Below are positions 1-6,805 of a stretch of DNA of 11,738 nucleotides, one piece after another. Position numbers and translations under genes: made by a program. Below the pieces are notes generated by a model, which saw only the letters and a list, made by a program, of their open reading frames with translations, was not told where the DNA came from and searched no databases. The stretch is from Baffinella frigidus. Lineage: Eukaryota; Cryptophyceae; Cryptomonadales; Baffinellaceae. The DNA lies in NCBI GenBank assembly GCA_026770585.1, contig MU646313.1, forward strand, positions 837,469 to 849,206, read 5' to 3'. Numbering within the stretch: position 1 is the stretch's first letter; every line of letters begins with the position of its first letter.

Positions 1-18
1 GAGAGGGTGTTCGAGGTA
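1..18 (+). repeat. Truncated end of the 50-bp subtelomere-like unit
   Basis: These 18 bases are identical to 617-634, the end of the downstream 50-bp direct repeat, and like that copy they lead straight into a CCCTACA array. The rest of this copy lies outside the window. Confidence 0.7.
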
Positions 19-106
19 AACCCTACACCCTACACCCTACACCCTACACCCTGCACCCTACACCCTACACCCTACACCCTACACCCTACACCCTACACCC
101 TACACC
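19..106 (+). repeat. CCCTACA (TGTAGGG) telomere-like array
   Basis: About 12 copies of CCCTACA with one CCCTGCA variant. This is a one-base variant of the CCCTAAA/TTTAGGG telomere repeat. Being internal and not the canonical motif, it is an interstitial or subtelomeric array and not a working telomere end. Open frames such as YTLHPTP here are translations of the repeat. Confidence 0.9.
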
Positions 107-156
107 CCGCGCTCGCTATGGTGGAAGCCGCGGGGATGGAGAGGGTTTTCGAGGTA
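107..156 (+). repeat. 50-bp direct repeat, copy 1
   Basis: It matches 585-634 with one mismatch (TTTTC against TGTTC), beginning CCGCGCTCGCTATGG and ending TTCGAGGTA. The copies are 478 bp apart and enclose the foldback region. In the other copies the unit runs into a CCCTACA array; here it runs into unrelated sequence (CAAATACTCC). Confidence 0.9.
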
Positions 157-245
157 CAAATACTCCCGTGTCGAGAAACCACACGGCCGTGTCAGGGAAA
201 TGTTGACGTTGGCCACGCGGTCCTGGGAGCTTTAGGCCGCAGTCT

Positions 246-412
246 CGTTACGGAAGCGTCCAGCCCTGGAGGGCTTTTCTGGGCCCTGAAGCGGATCAAA
301 TCCCTTTTCGAGGCCTGAAATGTTTCAAAGTCTGAAAAGGGGGTGAGTGTAGAGGGGATTTGATCCGCTTCAGGTCCCAAAAAGCCCATCAGGGCTGGAA
401 GCTTGCGTAACG
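246..412. repeat. Large foldback 1 (arms about 59 bp)
   Basis: The left arm (about 246-305, CGTTACG to AAATCCC) pairs with the right arm (about 354-412, GGGATTTGATCC to GTAACG) with roughly 85-90% complementarity. The spacer of about 48 bp can also pair (CCTTTTC with GAAAAGG). There is no open frame of interest. It is probably a foldback transposable element or the source of a hairpin RNA. The mismatched arms argue against a very recent origin. Confidence 0.8.
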
Positions 413-568
413 AAGTCCTACCACCAGCCCTCCGAGGCGGACCAAATCGAGGCTGGCGCATGCGCCGATTCCTCGGGCGGCACCTTCGAAAACGAATGTG
501 CCAACCGAGGAAATGGCTCCAAACAATCATCGATTTGGTCCGCCTCGTAGGGCTGGTGGTAGGAAGTC
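413..568. repeat. Large foldback 2, adjacent to foldback 1
   Basis: Outer arms 417-450 and 530-563 are complementary at 33 of 34 positions (CCTACCACCAGCCCT at the left end). Inside, TCCTCGG / CCGAGGA and the arms around 479-503 pair again across an AAAA tip, so almost the whole segment can fold into one long interrupted hairpin. It begins exactly where foldback 1 ends, so the two form a double-hairpin unit. Confidence 0.8.
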
Positions 569-584
569 CCAGCATCCAACCCCG

Positions 585-634
585 CCGCGCTCGCTATGGT
601 GGAAGCCGCGGGGATGGAGAGGGTGTTCGAGGTA
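585..634 (+). repeat. 50-bp direct repeat, copy 2
   Basis: Partner of 107-156. It is followed directly by AAACCCTACACCC, as after the truncated copy at 1-18, so this is the usual arrangement of the unit. Confidence 0.9.
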
Positions 635-3120
635 AACCCTACACCCTACACCCTACACCCTACAACCTATACCCTGCACCCCAAACCCTACAACCTACAC
701 CCTACACCCTAAACACTAAACACTAAACTCGAAATACTAAACCCGAAATACTAGACCCTGAACCCTGAACCCTGAACCCTGAACCCGAAACCCGAACCCC
801 GAAACCCTGAACCTCAAGCCATGAACCCTAAACCCCTAAACCCTGACCCCTAAACCCCTAAACCCTAAACCCTAAACCCTAGACCTTAAATCCTGAACCC
901 TAAACCCTAAACCCTAAACAATAAACAATAAACCCTGAACCCTGAACCCTGAACCCTAAACACTAAACACTAAACCCTGAACCCTGAACCCTAAACCCTA
1001 ACCCTGAACCCTAAACTCTAAACCCCAAGCCCTAAACAATGAACCCTGAACCCTGGACCCTGGACCCTGAACCCTGAACCCTGAACCCTGAACCCTGAAC
1101 CATGAACCCTAAACCATAAACCATAAACCCTAAACCCCAAACCCCAAACCCTAATAAGCCCTGAAACCTCAACCCTCAACCCTCAACCCCCAACCCTAAA
1201 TCCTAAACCCTCAACCCTGGACCCTGGACCCGTAACCCTAGACCTGAAACCTAAACCTGAACCCTAAACCCTAAACCACCTTACCCTTACCCTAAACCCG
1301 AAACCCCTAACCCGAAACCCGAAACCCGAAACCCGGAACCTGAAACCCGAAACCCGAAACCCAAAACCCGGAACCCGAACCCCTAAACCCCATACCCTGA
1401 ACCCTGAACCCTGAACCCTGAACCCTGAACCCAGAAACCTGAACCTTGAACCCTAAATCCGAAACCCGAAACCCGAAACCCGAAACCCGAAACCCGAAAC
1501 GCACAACGCGAAACGCTGAAGCGTAAAACCTAAAACCTAAAACCTAAACCATGAACCATGAATCCTCAACCCTGAACTCTGAACCCTGAACCCGAACCCT
1601 GACCCATAAACCGTAAACTCTAAACCCGAAACTCCAAACCCGAAACCCGAACCCCCAACCCCAAACCCTAAACTCTGAACCCTAAACCCTGAACCCTTAC
1701 CCCTAACACCTGAACCCTAAACCCCAAACCCTGATCCCTAAGCCTAACCCTGAACACTAAGCCTAAACCCTAAACCCTGAACCCAAAACCCGAACCACGA
1801 AAACCTAAACCCTAAACCCTAAACCCCACACCTCAAACCTCAAACCCTAAACCTTGAACCATGACTCCTGAACCCAGAAACCTGAACCCTGAACCCTAAA
1901 AGCAAGACCCTAAACCCTGAATCCTACACACTGAACCCTGACAACTTAACCCCAAACCCTCAACCTCTAACCCTATCCCTCAACCCTAAACACTAAACAC
2001 TAAACCCTGAACCCTGAACCCTGAACGCTAAACCCGAAACCCGAAACCCGAAACCCGAAACCCGAACTCGAAACCCGAAACCCGAAACCCGAAACCCTAA
2101 TCCCTATACCCAAAACCCTGAATCCTGGACCCTGGACCCTGAACCCTGAACCCTGAATCCTGCAACCTGAACCCTGAACCCTGAACCTTCAACCCTCAAC
2201 CCTCAACCCCAAACCCCAAACCCCAAACCCCAAACCCCAAACCATAAACCCTACAACCTAAAACCTCAAACCTAAACCCTAAACCATGTGACCTGAATCC
2301 TGAACTCTGAAGCCTGAACCCTGACCCATAAACCGTCAACTCTAAACCCTAAACCCTAAACCCTAAACCCTAAACCCTAAACCCTAAACCCTAAACCCTA
2401 AACCCCAAACCCTAAACCCCAACCCTGAACCCTGAACCCTGAACTCTGAACTCTGAACCATACACCCTGAACCGTAACCCCTCACCCCTGAACTCTGAAG
2501 CCCAAACCCTGATCCCTCGACCTAACCCTTAACAATAAACCTCAACCCTGAACCCTGAACCTTCAACCCGAAACCCGAAACCCTGAACCCGAAACCCGAA
2601 ACCCGAAACCCAAAACCCTAAACCCTAAACCCTAAACCCTAAACTCTGAACCCTCAACCCTGAACCCTAAACCCTAAACCCTAAACCCTAAACCCTAAAC
2701 CCTAAACCCTGAAACCTGAACCCTGAACCCTGAACCCTGAACCCTGAATCCTGAACCCGAAACCAGAACCCTGAACCATGAACCCTGAACCCTGAACCCT
2801 GGACCATGAACCCTGAACCCTGAACCCTGAACCATCAACCCTCAACGTTTAACCCGTAACCCTTAACGTTTAACCCTTAACAACTAACCCTAGCCCTAAC
2901 TCCTAAACCCGAAACCCGAAACCAGAAATCAGAAATCAGAAACTAGAAACCACCAGAAACCAGAAACCAGAAACCCGAAACCAGAAACCCGAAACCCTAA
3001 ACCCTCAGCCCTAAATCCTAAACCCGAAACCCGAAACCCGAAACCCTAAACCCTTAACCCTTAACACTAAACCCTAAACTCTAAACCCCAAACCCTCAAC
3101 CCTAAGCCCTAAACCCTAAA
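635..3120 (+). repeat. 2.5-kb degenerate telomere-like 7-mer array
   Basis: Nearly every 7 bases read CCCTAAA or a one- or two-base variant (CCCTACA, CCCTGAA, CCCGAAA, CCCTCAA, CCCCAAA). Variants occur in homogeneous runs: CCCTACA about 635-665, CCCGAAA about 1459-1500 and 2031-2097, CCCTAAA about 2346-2401, and several CCCTGAA runs. TTTAGGG is the telomere repeat of plants and several algal and dinoflagellate groups. The degeneracy and internal position indicate an interstitial array. Open frames inside are repeat translations, not genes. Confidence 0.92.
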
Positions 3121-3128
3121 CCCCCAAC

Positions 3129-3212
3129 AAGGTGAAGAGGATGTACAAGGGGGAGGTGCCGAGCATGCCCATGGAGAGGATCTACGGGTTGACCACCATG
3201 GAGGTCGGCTGA
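3129..3212 (+). pseudogene. C-terminal coding remnant or last exon (27 codons plus TGA)
   Basis: From AAG at 3129 to TGA at 3210-3212 every codon ends in G or C (27 of 27), giving a peptide that starts KVKRMYKGEVPSMPMERI and ends LTTMEVG. That bias is unlike the surrounding arrays and suggests real coding sequence of a GC-biased genome. It is preceded directly by telomere-like repeat with an in-frame stop close upstream. An acceptor-like AG (CCCCAACAAG) leaves open that it is a last exon. I do not recognise the family. It could also be a gene fragment captured in the repeats. Confidence 0.45.
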
Positions 3213-3228
3213 GAGTGAGGAGAGTGAG

Positions 3229-3272
<44 letters not shown>

Positions 3273-3349
3273 AGTTTCTGTAGTCCCAGAGAGAGAGAGA
3301 GAGAGCGAGCGAGAGAGAGAGAGAGAGCGCGTGACAGAGAGAGCGTGCC

Positions 3350-3381
<32 letters not shown>

Positions 3382-3410
3382 CGAAAGTTTCTGTAGTCCC
3401 AGAGACAGAG
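3213..3410 (+). repeat. GA-rich microsatellite with a duplicated 19-bp interruption
   Basis: Mostly (GA)n with GC and GT variants. The interruption GTTTCTGTAGTCCCAGAGA occurs identically at 3274-3292 and 3387-3405, so the array probably grew by duplication of a unit of about 113 bp. The Ser/Leu-rich reverse frame across it is a translation of the repeat. Confidence 0.85.
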
Positions 3411-3466
3411 ACGATTTTTACTACCTACACGGCCGCCATGTATGCATCCCCACCGAGGCTGTGGCT
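3403..3466 (+). repeat. Dispersed duplicate, copy 1 (partner 4899-4966)
   Basis: This segment, including CACGGCCGCCATGTATGC and CACCGAGGCTGTG, recurs at 4899-4966 with modest divergence. Both copies follow GA-rich sequence, so the duplicated unit seems to include a GA tract. Confidence 0.75.
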
Positions 3467-4005
3467 GAGGTCCTAGCAGCATAGAACCAACCTAGGGCGG
3501 TGCGTGTCTTTCATTTTGAGTGGCCCCTATCCCTTGGCGAGCAGGCGCATACGCCCTACATGTACCATAGGACCCTAGGACCTACCTAGGACCTCAGGGG
3601 GTCTATTTGGACCCCCTCGCCACTCAAGGGATCGCTCTTATTCAAGCCCTGGCTGGGCTGGAATGGCCCTAGGGTCGGTGGGTGCGCGACCCGAATCCCG
3701 GTCGACCCCTGCGGGGGGCTTCCCGGGCGTCTGGTCCCTCCCCGATGCGTGAAACGAATTCACATCCGAGGGGGTCCCTAACAAGCCTCCGGCGAAGCAA
3801 GAGAAATCGTCCTCGTCCTCGAAGAGCGCTGCGCATCAAGACAAAAGTCGAGAGTGAGACGTCTCAAAGCACAAGTGGAACCTCCGTTGACTCAAGGAAC
3901 GGTGGGTGTCTCTCTTGGGGCATCACGTCCCATGTAACGCCCTGTGTCAATACACAAATCCTACGCATTCTATTTAGAAGGGGGAGATGCTTCAATCCAT
4001 ACCCA
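3467..4005. other. Gene-free stretch, mostly unique sequence
   Basis: I see no convincing gene. A small hairpin lies at 3596-3617 (AGGGGGTC / GACCCCCT with a 6-nt loop). A 108-codon open frame at 3682-4008 has no recognisable motif, and its end runs to the edge of the foldback cluster. Another plus-strand frame at about 3759-3860 is Ser/Lys-rich and too short to judge. Confidence 0.5.
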
Positions 4006-4036
4006 TAGACCAGCTGTGTGTCCTAGGAGGCCTACA
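4006..4036 (+). repeat. 31-bp direct repeat, left copy flanking a foldback element
   Basis: Exactly identical to 4152-4182 (TAGACCAGCTGTGTGTCCTA at its start), 146 bp apart. Its last bases (CTACA) overlap the left end of the foldback element. If the element is taken as 4032-4154, the flanking duplication outside its ends is 23 bp. Confidence 0.9.
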
Positions 4037-4154
4037 GGGGTACCTCGCTCATACGAAACCGCCCCCCCCCTAGGACCACCTTAGGGCCCTGGGCATGGTC
4101 CTACTGTAGGGTCCTAGGGGGGGGCGGTTTCTTATGAGCGAGGTACCCCTGTAG
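4032..4154. mobile_element. Foldback MITE-like element, copy 1
   Basis: About 123 bp. Its ends are CTACAGGGGTACC and the reverse complement GGTACCCCTGTAG, and nearly the whole element is palindromic through CTCGCTCATACGAAACCGCCC and GGGCGGTTTCTTATGAGCG. The centre has C and G runs and CTAGGACC / GGTCCTAG. There is no coding capacity, so it must be non-autonomous. It is one of at least five full or near-full copies in this window. Confidence 0.88.
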
Positions 4155-4182
4155 ACCAGCTGTGTGTCCTAGGAGGCCTACA
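4152..4182 (+). repeat. 31-bp direct repeat, right copy
   Basis: Identical partner of 4006-4036. It also supplies the left end (CTACA) of the next, divergent element at 4178-4371. Confidence 0.9.
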
Positions 4183-4371
4183 AGGATGTCTGGGCAATAA
4201 GAACACGGGTGCTCCGACATCGGTCGGTGTCTGTTTTCTTAAATTAGTACCAGAGGGTTGCCTCAACGCAAGGTTCAGTCAACCCTCTGGTACTAATTTA
4301 AGAAAACGGGGGGCCCAAATCTGGTATGTGTTCTTAAGTTCTGGTTTCTTGTAGCCCAGATACCCCTGTAG
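4178..4371. mobile_element. Divergent foldback element containing a perfect hairpin
   Basis: The left end CTACAAGGATGTCTGGGC pairs imperfectly with the right end GCCCAGATACCCCTGTAG. The outer CTACAGGGG is shared with the main family, but the next bases (TATCTGGGC in place of TACCTCGCTC) differ, so this is a separate subfamily. Inside it lies the perfect hairpin at 4233-4307. Confidence 0.65.
4233..4307. repeat. Perfect 28-bp inverted repeat, 19-nt loop
   Basis: Arms 4233-4260 (GTTTTCTTAAATTAGTACCA at its start) and 4280-4307 are exact reverse complements. Identical arms suggest recent formation or constraint. It sits in the middle of the divergent foldback element and may be a nested insertion or that element's core. 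Confidence 0.85.
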
Positions 4372-4387
4372 CCACTTCATGCGAAAA

Positions 4388-4648
4388 GCCACTGCAAGAC
4401 TACCTCGCTCATAGGCGCACCCCCCCCGGACCCCTACAGTAAGCCTATCCATGGCCCTACGGTGGGCCTACAGGGGTACGAGCTCCTCATGCCTCGCTCA
4501 TAAGAAACCGCCCTCCCATAGGACCCTACAGTAGGACTATGCCTAGGGACCTATGGGGGTCCTAGGGGGGGGGGGGGTCTTATGAGCGAGGTACCCCTGT
4601 AGGAGGGGGCGCGGCTCATGATGAGCGGAGGTACCTCCTGCAGTGGCG
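4388..4648. mobile_element. Degenerate foldback element split by a nested copy
   Basis: The left part (4388-4467) reads GCCACTGCAAGACTACCTCG and on into a C run; the right part (4603-4648) ends ATGAGCGGAGGTACC then TCCTGCAGTGGC, the imperfect reverse complement. They are halves of one older element, interrupted by the copy at 4468-4602. Confidence 0.6.
4468..4602. mobile_element. Foldback MITE-like element, copy 2 (nested)
   Basis: It starts CTACAGGGGTAC at 4468 and ends GTACCCCTGTAG at 4602. The left arm carries a 12-bp extra segment (GAGCTCCTCATG) between GTAC and CCTCGCTCATAAG, so the arms no longer pair continuously. It lies inside the older element at 4388-4648. Confidence 0.75.
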
Positions 4649-4654
4649 GGTTGG

Positions 4655-4730
4655 GCATGGCCTTTCTACAGAACCAGTTCTGGTGTCCGCCTATGTTGGG
4701 AGCTCGAAGAAACTGAAGGACCTAAAGGAC
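4655..4730 (+). mobile_element. Retroposon-like dispersed repeat, copy 1
   Basis: Shares GCATGGCCTTTCT, CAGAACCAGTTC, TGTCCGCCTATGTTGGGAGC and the tail GGACCTAAAGGAC with copies at 8082-8210 (+) and 8955-9043 (-). It has no terminal inverted repeats. The tail of CCTAAAGGA units resembles the short-period tails of SINEs and LINEs. Confidence 0.7.
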
Positions 4731-4898
4731 GGGGGGCCTGCGCCTCCAGCGGGGCCTACCTGGTGAGAGAGACGTTCATTAGTGAGACCACCACAGGACC
4801 CTAGGCAAACGGGGGACAGGCAAAATCTGGTTGGAGACAGGTTGTGAGTCCATGCTTCCTTTCGGCGGAGAGAGTGAGAGATGTACTACTACCCTCAG

Positions 4899-4966
4899 AG
4901 AGAGAAAGACCTTGATTAGTACCATCACGGCCGCCACGTATGCCCCCCCACCGAGGCTGTGTCTGA
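4899..4966 (+). repeat. Dispersed duplicate, copy 2 (partner 3403-3466)
   Basis: Similar to 3403-3466, sharing CACGGCCGCCA and CACCGAGGCTGTG. It follows a short GA-rich stretch and runs up to the left end of the next foldback element. Confidence 0.7.
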
Positions 4967-4975
4967 GTAGGGGCC

Positions 4976-5141
4976 CTACAGTGGTACCTCGCTCATACGA
5001 AACCGCCCCCCCCCCCCCAGGACCACCACAGGACCCTAGGCGTAGTCCTACTGTAGGGTAATCTAGTCCTTCTGTAGGGTCCGTGTCCTACTGTAGGGTC
5101 CGAGGGGAGGGCGGTTTCTTATGAGCGAGGTACCCCTGTAG
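4976..5141. mobile_element. Foldback MITE-like element, copy 3
   Basis: Left end CTACAGTGGTACCTCGCTCA, right end TGAGCGAGGTACCCCTGTAG. The arms include a 14-nt C run and GGGCGGTTTC. The centre is longer than in the other copies because the motif CTACTGTAGGGT is repeated three times in variant form (about 5049-5100), giving 166 bp in all. Confidence 0.82.
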
Positions 5142-5216
5142 AGAGAGAGAGTCGGAGGGAGGGGGCTCGCAGCCTCTCTGCGAGGGGGAGTCGGGGGCGG
5201 AGGGGGGCAGCGGAGT

Positions 5217-5625
5217 GAGTTGAAGTTGGAACGGGGTCATGCCGTGGAGGACCCGCGCCTTGAAGGGGGGCGGTGACGCCGTGAAGATGACGCCGTGAAG
5301 ATGAAGCCGTGAAGATGAGGCCTTGAAGATGAAGCTGCGGAGGACGGGAGGAAGCTGCAAGGAGGCGGGGGGGCAGAGAGAGGGAGCGAAGTGTCTTGAA
5401 GTTGGAACGGGGCCATGCCGTGGAGGATCGTCGTGAAGGGTGCGAGGAAGCCTTGACGAGGATGACTTGAAGCGGAAGCCGTGAAGGTTGCGAGGACGCT
5501 GCCAGAGAGCGGAGGCCAGCGCTCTTCAAGACACCCCGCGTGAAGTCGGAGCTGTAGGAACGGGGCCATGCCGAGGAGGATCGTGTTGAAGGGGGCGATG
5601 AAGCCTTGGAGAAGAAGCCGTGCTG
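5217..5625. repeat. Imperfect tandem array of about 150-180 bp units
   Basis: Three units share GGAACGGGG(T/C)CATGCCG followed by GGAGGA and TTGAAGGG or GTGAAGGG, starting near 5217, 5398 and 5541. It lies in the probable 3' flank of the zinc-finger gene. A 388-codon minus frame (5119-6285) runs through it and out of frame under the zinc-finger gene; its Ser/Arg/Pro-rich content reads as a repeat translation and not a gene. Confidence 0.7.
5274..5329. repeat. 14-bp minisatellite, four copies
   Basis: Four consecutive units of TGACGCCGTGAAGA with substitutions (TGAAGCCGTGAAGA, TGAGGCCTTGAAGA). It is nested inside the first unit of the larger array and accounts for that unit's extra length. 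Confidence 0.85.
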
Positions 5626-5639
5626 CCGCGCAGCACGGC
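5617..5639 (-). other. GC-rich stem-loop just downstream of the zinc-finger gene stop
   Basis: A perfect 9-bp stem (GCCGTGCTG / CAGCACGGC) closes a 5-nt loop (CCGCG). On the minus strand it starts about 30 nt past the TGA of the zinc-finger gene, so it would lie early in the 3' UTR. It could be an RNA stability or processing element, or a by-product of the repeats next to it. Only the structure is seen. Confidence 0.5.
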
Positions 5640-5668
5640 GAATCCTCGCGCGTCGCAGTGCCTTATCA

Positions 5669-6805
5669 TCATATCCCGTGATGCCGCTCATGCTGCTCGA
5701 GGGATCGCTGCGACGCGAACGTTCTGCCGCAGGAGCAAATGTGGTCGGTGTGTCCTGTCGAGCTCTGGTGCTGGGCCCACCCCTTCTCCGTCGAGAAAGT
5801 CTTCTTGCATTCTCCACATTCCCAATAGTCCCCTTCCGACGAGTCATCCTCTGACTCCGAACCCGACCCATCGGTGTGCCCTGTGTCCGCCTGGTGCCTA
5901 TCGCACGCCTTCTCCGTCGTGAAAGTCTTCCTGCATTCCCCACACCACCAATAGGCGTCCGACGAAGATGCGGGCGCGATCTGCTGCCGCGGAGGAGGCG
6001 CCATGAGACCCTTGGGAAAGAGACCGCGCGCAGCATCCGACCGCGACATGGTCCTCGAAGGCGAGCCGCCCTGCTGCAGGGTCGCCGCGGTTTGCTCGAA
6101 GATCCTGTCGTCGGAGATGGGGACGACGGCCACGTCTCCCACACGGCCGTGTGCCACAAGCAAGGATTGCAGCGATGCCGCGACCATGTTGAGGACGGCG
6201 TCGGCCGCGTCCTTGCTTCGCAAGGCGAGCGTGAAGTTGAAGTTGCCCCTGGATCGGATGGAGCATCCCTTGTTCGCGGAGCCAAACACGAAAACTGGGT
6301 AGGGCATCGTCGCTATCTTTTCGACGCTCTTCTCCTGCCAGAACTTGGGCACGTTGTCGAGGTCCACGAGTAGGACGATGCACTTCTTGCGGCGGTCGGC
6401 GAGCGCGCGCTCCAGGTTCTCCATGAAGGCGCGTTGAACCCCGTACATCTGGCAGAAGTTGACGCCAAGGCTTTGCTGCACCCGAGCCACGCCCTGTGCT
6501 GCACCCGAGCCGCCGGAGCTCCGCGAGGCGACGGACATCGCAGAAAAGCTTTCGGACAGCCCCCCCTCGTCGTTGCGGCACTTGAGAGCAGGGCTCGGGT
6601 GTGCATAGTCACACCCGGAATTGTGGCACTTGATTCCGTGGTGGCAGAGGCAGGCAACAGAGCCTGCCATGTGCTTGGTCCTGGCGCTGACGGCCGGGCT
6701 GGGGTGCGCAAACTTGCAGTCGCGTTTGCTGCACTGGCTGCCAAAACGGCAGTCTGTGCGAGGTTCGGCGACCCTGAAGGTGCAAGCGCTGCAGCCACAC
6801 GGCAT
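5669..6805 (-). CDS. CCCH / PIN-NYN-like / C2H2 zinc-finger protein, 378 aa
   Basis: This is the only convincing full-length gene here. The start is the first ATG after an in-frame stop at 6884-6886; the stop is TGA at 5669-5671. Two CCCH fingers of C-x5-C-x4-C-x3-H spacing lie at C19/C25/C30/H34 and C54/C60/C65/H69, each followed by HPSPA, the spacing seen in Nab2/ZC3H14-type RNA-binding fingers. A Ser/Gly linker (about 84-105) follows. Residues about 139-245 look like a PIN/NYN nuclease fold: a hydrophobic strand ending in LVDLDN (D148, D150), FVFGSANKG (172-180), a helix with D199/D202, and VPISDDRIF (D232/D233), giving plausible metal-binding acids. The C-terminus has C2H2 fingers at C288/C291/H304/H310 and C330/C333/H346/H352, both with the H-x5-H spacing of U1/JAZ-type RNA-binding fingers, split by an acidic Ser/Glu/Asp stretch (311-327), then a third at C357/C359/H372/H376. 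I infer an RNA-binding, possibly RNA-cleaving protein. No intron is needed. The fingers are secure; the PIN call rests on motifs only. Confidence 0.82.
   Translation of the reverse strand: MPCGCSACTFRVAEPRTDCRFGSQCSKRDCKFAHPSPAVSARTKHMAGSVACLCHHGIKCHNSGCDYAHPSPALKCRNDEGGLSESFSAMSVASRSSGGSGAAQGVARVQQSLGVNFCQMYGVQRAFMENLERALADRRKKCIVLLVDLDNVPKFWQEKSVEKIATMPYPVFVFGSANKGCSIRSRGNFNFTLALRSKDAADAVLNMVAASLQSLLVAHGRVGDVAVVPISDDRIFEQTAATLQQGGSPSRTMSRSDAARGLFPKGLMAPPPRQQIAPASSSDAYWWCGECRKTFTTEKACDRHQADTGHTDGSGSESEDDSSEGDYWECGECKKTFSTEKGWAQHQSSTGHTDHICSCGRTFASQRSLEQHERHHGI
5748..5954 (-). repeat. Internal duplication encoding C2H2 fingers 1 and 2
   Basis: The DNA for the second finger (about 5748-5832) and the first finger (about 5871-5954) is clearly similar, including the shared stretches TCGGTGTG and GAAAGTCTTC and a CTGCATTC/TTGCATTC pair. 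The proteins match as YW(W/E)CGEC(R/K)KTF followed by a conserved QxxTGHTD end. The two fingers arose by internal duplication inside the gene. Confidence 0.75.

Noticed and set aside
180-192. ACACGGCCGTGT palindrome shared with 6141-6152
   Set aside because: Twelve bases in unrelated contexts (one inside the zinc-finger gene); probably coincidence in GC-rich DNA.
7-318. Open frame rich in YTLHPTP
   Set aside because: It translates the CCCTACA array and a foldback; no protein signal.
107-634. CRISPR-like direct repeats
   Set aside because: Only two complete 50-bp copies with unequal, self-complementary content between them, and eukaryote-like surroundings.
1307-1504. Reverse frame rich in GFRVSGF
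   Set aside because: Translation of the CCCGAAA/CCCTGAA 7-mers.
3102-3482. 126-codon reverse frame
   Set aside because: Mostly (GA)n read as Ser/Leu; its ends overlap the plus-strand remnant with G/C-ending codons, which is the better call.
3682-4008. 108-codon plus frame
   Set aside because: No motif, Arg/Pro/Ser-rich composition and no codon-bias support; it ends at the edge of the foldback cluster.
5119-6285. 388-codon minus frame overlapping the zinc-finger gene
   Set aside because: It is out of frame with the gene over half its length and reads tandem repeats over the rest; Ser/Arg/Pro-rich with no domain.
5876-6798. Several long frames on both strands across the zinc-finger gene
   Set aside because: GC-rich coding DNA leaves shadow frames open; only the 5669-6805 frame has ordered domains.
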